DNA of 64,000 nucleotides from an uncultured Clostridia bacterium. Its GTDB lineage: Bacteria; Bacillota; Clostridia; TANB77; CAG-508. This document shows positions 40,654-47,603 of the stretch, piece by piece; position 1 is the first letter of the stretch, and every line of letters starts with the position of its first letter. The notes under the pieces were generated by a model. It was not told where the DNA came from, did not search any database, and worked only from the letters and a program-made list of their open reading frames with translations. The DNA is taken from assembly GCA_934167685.1 (NCBI GenBank), contig CAKPLQ010000002.1, forward strand, positions 1-64,000. Reading direction: 5' to 3'. Position numbers and translations under genes: made by a program.

Positions 40654-40791
40654 ATGGAAATTAAAAATATTAAAACATCAAAATTAGAAAATAAAGAATT
40701 ATTAGATGTTCAAAAACAAGTTGAAAGTTTTTTAAAGTTTTTAAATACTGAATATGATACTGTTAAAAAATTAGAGGAGGAAAATTCATGA
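40654..40791 (+). CDS. 45-residue coiled-coil peptide, coupled to next gene
   Basis: This short frame is MEIKNIKTSKLENKELLDVQ and onward to KKLEEENS. GGGGTG lies upstream at a suitable distance, and its TGA overlaps the ATG of the next gene (ATGA at 40788-40791). That gene's own ribosome site (GAGGAGG) lies within its last codons. The composition is Lys/Glu/Leu-rich with heptad-like spacing, predicting a single amphipathic helix. It has no signal or membrane segment. It is probably a genuine small protein acting with the next product; function unknown. Confidence 0.6.
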   Translation: MEIKNIKTSKLENKELLDVQKQVESFLKFLNTEYDTVKKLEEENS

Positions 40792-42395
40792 AAGAATTAG
40801 TAGAAAATGTAGAAAAACAAATAGCAACAGATAAAGAGGTCATTTCAGTTTTACCAAGAAATGGTATAAAAGCTATAAAAACGTTGGCTCAAACAATACT
40901 AGAAATGCAAGAAAAATATGAGGCAGTTAATGAGACATTGGTAAAGGAAATTAAAGCTAGATATAGCGAACTTACAGAGGTTGAGGCCAATAAAGAAATC
41001 CCTCAAATTGAAACTGAGATAATGAAATATGATGTAGCTGTTAAAAACACAGATACTCGCTCATCTTTTGAAAAAATGGGATTGGATAAAGTTACATATA
41101 ATATTAATGGATATTATAAAAGCAATTTAGAAAGATTGAATAAAGAGTTAATTGACTGTGTAAAACAGTTCGAAAGTGTTGGAATAAGGCTAGATGAGAA
41201 CGATTTTGATTTGAGCGAATATTCTAAAAAATACATGTCTGTTTTATTAAAAGAGGCTTATGATGGCAATATCAATTCTGAAATAATTAAAAATACTTTT
41301 GAAAAGGTGTATTGGGAATGTTCTGATGTTGTTTCTCATTTGTATGCATGTGTAAGATACATTTATGACAAATATGAAAATGAGATTGATAAATTTTACG
41401 AAAACAAAGCAGAAGAGATATTGAAAAGCTTCAAACTAACTCCAGAGGAAGTTGAAGAAAAAAAGGCTGAGATGATTAAAAAGAAAAATAGAATTGAAGC
41501 TACCGATAATAAGATTATTTTAGATAAGTTTTTTACAGGTGCACTAAATATAAATGATTATAAAGGTGATAACTATAAGAAGATTTATATAGAGCTAACT
41601 GATAAAGATGTTTCTGATATGTCTGATTCTGAAAAAGCAGAAATGGATGAGAATATTGAAAAGTTAAATGAAAATTTAGATGAATATGCTAAATATTCTG
41701 AATATAAATTCTTAGTTGATGAAATATTAAAGATAAGAGCTGAAGAAGAGAAAAAGCTTCAAGCCAAAAAAGATAAAAAAAGTAAAAATACAGATTATGA
41801 TTTGACTAGAGAGAAACTTAAAAAATTGAAATCAGAAATTTTTAAGTTAAATGGCAAAATTGCTAAACCTAAAAAAAGTCTTTTTGGAAAGAAAAATGAC
41901 AAAAAAGATAGTTCTGCTATTTTACAAAGAAACAACTTGATTTTAGAATTGAAAAATACTTATATGGATTTAGACAATGAAATTTTAAGAAAGAAAATAG
42001 TTGAAAATATTGATGATACATCATCTTTACTTGATGTACTTAAACTTGCAAGTAGTTATTATTGGTTTATGGCCAAATCTATGATTGCTAAAAATGAAGA
42101 GATAACAGATAAAGAGATTGGCGATACTGCTAAAAAGATTAGAGATTTTATTAATTTTTCTAATTTTTCTGTAATAAATTATATCAAAATTAGTGATACC
42201 AAGGAATTGGCAGTTATAATTAAAGATAAATATAAATTGTTTGATATGCAAGTTTCTAAAGAGAATTTTCAAGAAGACAATATTGAGGATTTGATTAAGA
42301 AGGTTAAGATTGTAAGCAATTATAATAATATACAAAAAAGTAAATTTTCTGTTGAGGATTTAGAGTATATTACAACAGTAAAAGAAATGAAATAA
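40788..42395 (+). CDS. Large coiled-coil cytoplasmic protein, unknown function
   Basis: It has 535 residues, very rich in Lys and Glu, with extended predicted coiled coils (about 205-235 and 290-360). A basic low-complexity stretch KPKKSLFGKKNDKKD lies near 363-377. No signal, membrane span or catalytic motif is recognised. It is translationally coupled to the 45-residue frame before it and followed by a SipW-type peptidase gene. By position it belongs to the same cytoplasmic group as 35655, 36733 and 38304, and could be a scaffold for the ATPase; this is inference. Confidence 0.6.
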   Translation: MKELVENVEKQIATDKEVISVLPRNGIKAIKTLAQTILEMQEKYEAVNETLVKEIKARYSELTEVEANKEIPQIETEIMKYDVAVKNTDTRSSFEKMGLDKVTYNINGYYKSNLERLNKELIDCVKQFESVGIRLDENDFDLSEYSKKYMSVLLKEAYDGNINSEIIKNTFEKVYWECSDVVSHLYACVRYIYDKYENEIDKFYENKAEEILKSFKLTPEEVEEKKAEMIKKKNRIEATDNKIILDKFFTGALNINDYKGDNYKKIYIELTDKDVSDMSDSEKAEMDENIEKLNENLDEYAKYSEYKFLVDEILKIRAEEEKKLQAKKDKKSKNTDYDLTREKLKKLKSEIFKLNGKIAKPKKSLFGKKNDKKDSSAILQRNNLILELKNTYMDLDNEILRKKIVENIDDTSSLLDVLKLASSYYWFMAKSMIAKNEEITDKEIGDTAKKIRDFINFSNFSVINYIKISDTKELAVIIKDKYKLFDMQVSKENFQEDNIEDLIKKVKIVSNYNNIQKSKFSVEDLEYITTVKEMK

Positions 42396-42413
42396 TATAG
42401 GGTGAGGACAAAA

Positions 42414-43010
42414 TTGGAATATGATGTTGAAAAACTTTCTAACAAAATTAGAAAGAAAAAAAGGACAAAGAGGCTATTTAAAATTATAATACTTGTTTGT
42501 TTGATTATACTTTTTCTGATTAATTTGATTTTATCATTTGAAGAACATACTCATATTTTGGGAATATATATGTTTAATATTGTTTCCGAGAGTATGGAGC
42601 CAACATTTTATAAAAATGATTTGGCTGTTGTAGGAAAATGTCAACTGAGTGAGTTGAAAAAGGGTGATATTATAACATTTAAACAGGATGATAGAATTAT
42701 TTCACACAGAATATTACAAATTACTAAAGAAAAAGGTGATATTAGATTTATTACTAAAGGCGATAATAATGAAGTTGCAGATAAAGACGCAGTACTACCA
42801 AATGATGTTTATGGAAAAGTCTGCTTCATTATTCCTAAATTAGGAATTGCAGTTCATTATATACAAAATGCGCGAGGCTTGATTAATGTATTTATTTTTA
42901 TGTTTATTTTATATTTTTTGGTTAGCCTTAAAGATAATCAGAAAAATAGCAGAAAAATTAAAAGGAAGAAATATGAAATTAAGAAGCTTAGGGATAATTA
43001 CAATGTATAA
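42414..43010 (+). CDS. SipW-type signal peptidase I (TTG start)
   Basis: The TTG at 42414 (MEYDVEKLSNK) is preferred because GGTGAGG sits 7 bases upstream; a GTG at 42402 in the same frame overlaps that site. The product has 198 residues. A membrane span lies at about 22-41 and a second near 158-175. Motifs are NIVSESMEPTFYKND (Ser60), DRIISHRILQI (His98) and ITKGDNNEVADKDAV, all intact. It is immediately followed by another SipW-type gene of a different subgroup, so the two arose or were gathered separately. Confidence 0.85.
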   Translation: MEYDVEKLSNKIRKKKRTKRLFKIIILVCLIILFLINLILSFEEHTHILGIYMFNIVSESMEPTFYKNDLAVVGKCQLSELKKGDIITFKQDDRIISHRILQITKEKGDIRFITKGDNNEVADKDAVLPNDVYGKVCFIIPKLGIAVHYIQNARGLINVFIFMFILYFLVSLKDNQKNSRKIKRKKYEIKKLRDNYNV

Positions 43011-43024
43011 AAGAGGTATGAAAT

Positions 43025-43666
43025 ATGGAGAAAAAGATATTTCGAATAGTATTTAAAGTAATATATCAAATAATTGTTATAATATGCTTGATATTAGCTG
43101 CTGTGATTATAATGCAAAAGGTCACTGATAGCAACAGGTCAATTGCAGGATACAGAATATTTAGGGTCATTACAGGAAGTATGGAGCCAGAATATGACGT
43201 TGGCGAAGTTGTTATTAGCAAAGAAGTTCCTACTAAAGATATTAAGGTTGGAAACGATATTGTATACATTGGAAGAAATGGTGAATATAGTGGAAAGATT
43301 ATCATGCACAGTGTTATTGCAATTGATAAAGACGAAAATGGTAATTATAATTTCCATGCCAAAGGTTTACACAGCAGTAGTGTGGAGGATCCTCAAATTA
43401 AAGAAAACCAAATTTATGGAGTTGTTAAATACAAATCAAAAATATTAACTGTATTATACAAATTAGCAACTAATATATACACGGTATTTGTCATCATTTT
43501 AGTTTTAGTATTAAATGTGTTTATTGCTTTTACTGGAAATAGAAAAGACAAAGTACAAAAACTTAGTGAGTCAACTTATATTGATGAAGATGAAGAAGTT
43601 GATGAGGACGAAGACGTTATCGACGAGGATTCGGGGAATGTAGAAAATACTGACGAAGAAGAGTAA
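43025..43666 (+). CDS. SipW-type signal peptidase I with acidic tail
   Basis: It has 213 residues. The membrane span is at about 14-32, with a second at about 153-173. The nucleophile box is RVITGSMEPEYDVGE (Ser52). The second box reads KIIMHSVIAI, with His95 kept but the usual Arg after it replaced by Ser. The third box is FHAKGLHSSSVEDP. The last 33 residues are almost all Asp/Glu, an unusual cytoplasmic tail that could pair with the basic tail of the 32981-33814 product. It is closest in sequence to the 39431 peptidase (GYRIFRV.TGSM). Confidence 0.85.
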   Translation: MEKKIFRIVFKVIYQIIVIICLILAAVIIMQKVTDSNRSIAGYRIFRVITGSMEPEYDVGEVVISKEVPTKDIKVGNDIVYIGRNGEYSGKIIMHSVIAIDKDENGNYNFHAKGLHSSSVEDPQIKENQIYGVVKYKSKILTVLYKLATNIYTVFVIILVLVLNVFIAFTGNRKDKVQKLSESTYIDEDEEVDEDEDVIDEDSGNVENTDEEE

Positions 43667-43693
43667 ATTTACAAAAGAAGGAATGGAGGATTT

Positions 43694-44392
43694 ATGAATA
43701 TATTACGTGAATTCAGACGAGTAAAAAAGCGAAGTATGTCGTCAAGGATTAGATTAGTTTTGATTTTTGCTGTAATATTAATAGTAAATACTTATGCATG
43801 GTTTAGTACAGAGCGAGCCATTAGCACCAAGGGGCTAGAGGCTTCGATAACACCATGGGATATTAAATATTATGTTGATGGAAAAGAAGTTTTGGACGAA
43901 GATGTTACTTTTACAATTGACGAATTATATCCAGGAATGCCTAGCAGAGAGGATAATGTTCATGTTTATAACATGAGCACAACCAGTTCTGCTATAAGTT
44001 ATGAATTAATATCGGTTAAAGTTTTTGGGCAAGAAGTATTAAGTCAATTAAAAGAAGATGGAGAAATCCAATCTGATGGTAACACCGTCAGGATTTTTGC
44101 CAATAACAATTCATATCCTTTTGATATAAGTTATACATATGACAAAACAAGAATTGATGGGGAATACAAAGATGATGAATCGACTCCAAATGCAGGTGCC
44201 AAGTTTTCGCTTAACGTAAATTGGGATTATAAAGGAAACGGTACTGAAGATGAAAATTTAGCCAAAGATGTTTTAGACACAAAGTTTGGAAAAGATGCAT
44301 ACAAATATTACCAAAATGGAGAAAATGATTCATCTAAAGCAATTGAAATTGTTGTAAAGATAACAACATCAATGATTAAGGAAAAGAAATAA
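43694..44392 (+). CDS. TasA/camelysin-like secreted protein
   Basis: It has 232 residues. The signal SSRIRLVLIFAVILIVNTYAWFSTERA is a clear SipW-substrate type (TYAWFS, also found in the 45378 product). The mature domain has ASITPWDIKYYVDGKEVLDEDVTFTIDELYPGMPSREDNVHVYN and NVNWDYKGNGTEDENLA, and resembles the N-terminal domain of the 57207 product (AAWDMEYFIEG...FPTLYPQMP). It ends the long co-directional run that began at 32480, before an internal promoter. Confidence 0.75.
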   Translation: MNILREFRRVKKRSMSSRIRLVLIFAVILIVNTYAWFSTERAISTKGLEASITPWDIKYYVDGKEVLDEDVTFTIDELYPGMPSREDNVHVYNMSTTSSAISYELISVKVFGQEVLSQLKEDGEIQSDGNTVRIFANNNSYPFDISYTYDKTRIDGEYKDDESTPNAGAKFSLNVNWDYKGNGTEDENLAKDVLDTKFGKDAYKYYQNGENDSSKAIEIVVKITTSMIKEKK

Positions 44393-44432
44393 CTTGTAAT
44401 AAAAATGTAATAAAAATGTAATATTAAATTCA

Positions 44433-44461
44433 TTGACAATAAAATTAAGACTGAGTATAAT
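44433..44461 (+). promoter_or_regulatory. Consensus sigma-A promoter for the 44512-46577 unit
   Basis: TTGACA (44433-44438), a 17-base spacer and TATAAT (44456-44461) match both boxes exactly. It is preceded by a TAATAAAAATG direct repeat. It should drive strong, separate transcription of the anchored protein and probable major subunit downstream, up to the terminator at 46611. Confidence 0.85.
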
Positions 44462-44511
44462 GTTAATAGAATTGTTGAAAAAAAATATTTTTTGAAGAAC
44501 CAGGTGAGATT

Positions 44512-45300
44512 ATGGCGAATAAAGTAGATGAAACAAAAAATGAACCTACACTTGAAGAACAAATTGATGAAAAAACAGCTAGTACACGACTGGAAGAAAA
44601 GGCAAAAAAAGAAAAAAGAAAGCGAACCAGAAGAATTGCATTTAGAGTTCTGTTAGGGCTTATAGTAATATTTATGATTAATGTATATATTATTTTATCA
44701 ATATTTTATAGAGGCGAAAATTTTACTGTAACACTTGACAGTGAGTACGGAAGAGAGAGTGGATTAGTTATATACGAAGACAGAAATCAAAAGTATACAA
44801 GAACTTTTTTAAGATCTAAAGATATTGACTTTTTTACAGATATATCAGTCAACTGGCTACCAGAAAATATCGACAATGAGGGCGATGGCTCACACAATGG
44901 AAGAAACTACATTGCTTATACTTTTTATGCAGAAAATATGGGACAAGATACAATTAACTATTGGACAACCATAAAAATTGATGACATTGTAAAGAATGTA
45001 GATGAAGCTATTAGGGTCATGGTTTTTAAAAATGGTAATAAGGTTATTTATGCAAAGAATAACAGAGAAACAGAGCTACCTGAACCAGATACAGTGCCAT
45101 TTAAAAATGAAGATACTGTAATGTTAGAGTTATCAGAGAACTTCAAAGTGGGAGATATTGATAAATGGACTGTTGTTGTTTGGGTAGAGGGGGATGATCC
45201 AGAGTGCAAAGATGATTTAATTGGTGGAGAAATTAAAATGCATATGACTCTTACCGAAGAACATATATTGCAGGATGATGAAATTCCACAAAACCAATAA
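44512..45300 (+). CDS. Membrane-anchored TasA-like protein
   Basis: It has 262 residues. An N-terminal charged cytoplasmic segment of about 45 residues (EKAKKEKRKRTRR) is followed by one membrane span (VLLGLIVIFMINVYIILSIF, about 48-68). The extracellular domain contains RNYIAYTFYAENMGQDTINYWTTIKI and VDEAIRVMVFKNGNKVIY, and ends with VVVWVEGDDPECKDDLIGGEIKMHM. The related phrase VYVWIEGQDPDCINYASLGQGLTLNL ends the next protein, so both share a C-terminal domain. It probably anchors or nucleates polymers of the next gene product, as TapA does for TasA; this is inference by analogy. Confidence 0.68.
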   Translation: MANKVDETKNEPTLEEQIDEKTASTRLEEKAKKEKRKRTRRIAFRVLLGLIVIFMINVYIILSIFYRGENFTVTLDSEYGRESGLVIYEDRNQKYTRTFLRSKDIDFFTDISVNWLPENIDNEGDGSHNGRNYIAYTFYAENMGQDTINYWTTIKIDDIVKNVDEAIRVMVFKNGNKVIYAKNNRETELPEPDTVPFKNEDTVMLELSENFKVGDIDKWTVVVWVEGDDPECKDDLIGGEIKMHMTLTEEHILQDDEIPQNQ

Positions 45301-45377
45301 AAGAAAAACAAAAGACAAAAAATGTTTATAAAATTTACCAATAAAAAGAAAATAAAAGAAAAGGAAGGAAAGAAAAA

Positions 45378-46577
45378 ATGAGAGAAAAAAATCAAAAAGA
45401 TTCAAGAAAAAGATTAAATGCTTTAATTTTATTAGTAGCATTTACAGCCGTATTGTTGATTGTTTCAACATATGCATGGTTCTCTACACAGAGAAATGTA
45501 GTATTAAATGGACTTAGTGGTCAAGTAAACGTGGCAGAAGGACTACAAGTATCATTAGATGCAAAACACTGGGTAAACTCAATAAATTTTAGTGATTTTA
45601 CTCAAACAAGTGCAACATCATGGACTGTAAAAGATTCTGCAACAACAACATATTTAGATGCAGGAAAAACATTCCAAGCACCAGCAGAAGGAATTACAAA
45701 TGTAGTTCCAACAGAATATTTACCAGTTTCAACAACAGCTCAACAAGATGAAGGAATAGGAAAAACAGGACTTATAATGTATAATGGTACATATACAGAT
45801 TCTGAAGGTTTAAAAGGTATAGATATAGCGACAGAAGCATCAGATTCAGGATTCTTTGCATTTGATTTATATTTAATGAATACTACATCTGGTGAGTCAA
45901 CAACAGACAAACTTCAATTGGATTCAGTTTCAGATGTAATTGGTACAAATGAAGCAACAGGTATCCAAAATACTGTAAGAGTAGGTTTAGCGTTATATGG
46001 AAATTCTGGAGCTGCAATGAAAATTGGACAAACTACAGAACCAGATCAAGCAGCTATTATAGCAGGAACATCTACAGAGAAAAATATAACAGATGTTGCA
46101 ATTTGGGAACCAAATGCTGATGCACATGCTGATACTATAGTAAACTCAAAATCTAACTCACTAAAATTATTAGATAATGATAATACTACATATCAATTAA
46201 CAGCTAATGCAGCAGGAATTTCAACTTTTGCTAATGGAAAAAAATTACCTACATATGCTTTAACAGCAACTTCAAAAACAACTGGAACAATTAAAGATGT
46301 ATATGATTGGAAAAATAATCCTACTACAACAGGCTTAACAAAACAAAATACAACACAAACAGTTGCTCAAACAGGTACAGATGATGCAAGACCTGCTCCA
46401 ATTGACTTAATGAGCGCTGCAAATGGAACTACTCCTGTTACAATTATAGCAAATCAATATCAAAAAATGAGAGTTTATGTTTGGATTGAAGGTCAAGACC
46501 CTGACTGTATCAACTATGCTTCTTTAGGACAAGGCTTAACTTTAAATCTTGGATTAAGCAAACCAGAAAATACTTAA
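45378..46577 (+). CDS. Probable major TasA-like fibre subunit
   Basis: It has 399 residues. The signal ALILLVAFTAVLLIVSTYAWFSTQRN is a model SipW-substrate signal. The mature protein is Thr/Ala/Asn-rich with no cysteine in most of its length and a single DPDCIN near the C-terminus. It starts after AAGGAAGGAAAG and is the last gene before a strong terminator, downstream of the best promoter in the cluster. That arrangement suits an abundant structural protein. Codon use is noticeably simple (GCA, ACA, AAA, TTA). Fibre formation is inferred from the TasA family and is not visible in the sequence. Confidence 0.72.
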   Translation: MREKNQKDSRKRLNALILLVAFTAVLLIVSTYAWFSTQRNVVLNGLSGQVNVAEGLQVSLDAKHWVNSINFSDFTQTSATSWTVKDSATTTYLDAGKTFQAPAEGITNVVPTEYLPVSTTAQQDEGIGKTGLIMYNGTYTDSEGLKGIDIATEASDSGFFAFDLYLMNTTSGESTTDKLQLDSVSDVIGTNEATGIQNTVRVGLALYGNSGAAMKIGQTTEPDQAAIIAGTSTEKNITDVAIWEPNADAHADTIVNSKSNSLKLLDNDNTTYQLTANAAGISTFANGKKLPTYALTATSKTTGTIKDVYDWKNNPTTTGLTKQNTTQTVAQTGTDDARPAPIDLMSAANGTTPVTIIANQYQKMRVYVWIEGQDPDCINYASLGQGLTLNLGLSKPENT

Positions 46578-46610
46578 GATGATAACTAATAAGAAATATA
46601 TAAGAACAGA

Positions 46611-46640
46611 AGAGACTACATATTAAGCGTAGTCTCTTTT
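46611..46640 (+). terminator. Rho-independent terminator closing the surface cluster
   Basis: AGAGACTAC pairs with GTAGTCTCT around a 9-base loop, followed by TTTT. It begins 33 bases after the stop of the major subunit gene. Confidence 0.88.
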
Positions 46641-46658
46641 CGATGTGTGAACAAACAT

Positions 46659-46678
46659 TGACCGGTCTCTGCGGTGCA
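46659..46678. repeat. Degenerate single REP-like element
   Basis: TGACCGGTCTCTGCGGTGCA matches the 3' two thirds of the 31-bp family (GGGACCGGTTCTC...GGTGCA) with small deletions. It sits just after the cluster terminator. The rest of 46680-46868 holds the promoter at 46710 and an AT-rich leader, with nothing else recognised. Confidence 0.65.
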
Positions 46679-46709
46679 ATTTTTTTCGTGAATTTTTTAT
46701 AAATAAATC

Positions 46710-46738
46710 TTGACAACATCAAAATGAGAATGTATAAT
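46710..46738 (+). promoter_or_regulatory. Consensus sigma-A promoter
   Basis: TTGACA (46710-46715), a 17-base spacer and TATAAT (46733-46738). The leader to the ATG at 46869 is about 125 bases. It contains a second Shine-Dalgarno-like AAAGGAG (46795-46801) with no ATG after it, and a weak TTAAATCTA/TAGATTAA hairpin. Confidence 0.85.
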
Positions 46739-46868
46739 GTACTCAAATTTTTTATATAGCATTATTTATATTCAAAACATTTATTAATTTTTCAAAGGAG
46801 TTTTTACTTCATATTAATAATTAAATCTATTTTTAGATTAAATCAAAATTTTTAAGGAGGATGGTAAG

Positions 46869-47279
46869 ATGAGTGAAGCCAACGAAAACAACAGTAGCAA
46901 TAATGAGTTGTTGCTACAAATTTTGCAAACATTAAATATGTTTCAACTACAAACTACAGCTTCTTTTAATGAATTAAGAGCTGAAATAAAAGAAAATAAA
47001 AAAGAGATACAAAAGAGTAGAGAAATTGAAAATGCACATTGGGAAGAGAACAAAAGGCTTTGGGCAGAAAACAAAAAACGTTGGGAAGAGAATGACAAAC
47101 GCTGGGAAGAGAATAACAAACGCTGGGAAGAGAATGACAAACGTTGGGAACAAAATGAAAAAACAAGAGAAAAAGAGCATCAAGAATTGTTGGATATTCT
47201 TTTACAGTTTGACATTACGATATCAACAAAATTAGGAGACCCAAATGTAGAAAAAATGAAAAAAGTGCTAGGAATGTAA
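46869..47279 (+). CDS. Small coiled-coil protein with WEENDKR heptad repeats
   Basis: It has 136 residues. The centre has six near-identical 7-residue repeats (WEENKRL, WAENKKR, WEENDKR, WEENNKR, WEENDKR, WEQNEKT; about residues 58-99), encoded by 21-bp DNA repeats. Helix-forming segments with a repeated Trp flank them. N-terminal ELLLQILQTLNMFQLQT and C-terminal LLDILLQFDITISTKLGD suggest short amphipathic helices. There is no signal or membrane span. It has its own promoter and an AAGGAGG ribosome site. The family resembles small repeat proteins predicted as long single helices; function unknown. Confidence 0.7.
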   Translation: MSEANENNSSNNELLLQILQTLNMFQLQTTASFNELRAEIKENKKEIQKSREIENAHWEENKRLWAENKKRWEENDKRWEENNKRWEENDKRWEQNEKTREKEHQELLDILLQFDITISTKLGDPNVEKMKKVLGM

Positions 47280-47299
47280 GGTTACATAAGGTTGAACAC

Positions 47300-47328
47300 T
47301 TGACAATTTATACTGAATTTGTTATAAT
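47300..47328 (+). promoter_or_regulatory. Consensus sigma-A promoter for rnj
   Basis: TTGACA (47300-47305), a 17-base spacer and TATAAT (47323-47328). The leader runs about 270 bases to the rnj ATG. It contains a perfect CATGAATA/TATTCATG hairpin near 47450-47474 but no small reading frame with a convincing ribosome site. Confidence 0.85.
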
Positions 47329-47603
47329 CTATATCAGATTGCCAAAGGGGCAAAGAAGAGATTTTATTTTAATGTATTAAAGAGAGAGAAAAAGTGAATA
47401 ATTAAAAGGGCGGAAATAAGCGGGAATAAATAGAAGAATTTAAATATGCATGAATACTTTAAAAATATTCATGTGTATTAGTGAACTCTATATTTAAAGT
47501 TTTGAAGAATTATTGTTAGCCCACTATTGTTCTAATTATTAATTATGTACGTAAAATGAAATTTAATAGTAAAATTAGAGATAGAGAGGAGAAAAATTAG
47601 ATT

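Noticed and set aside
46795..46830. Small leader peptide after AAAGGAG
   Set aside because: No ATG, GTG or TTG follows at a usable distance.
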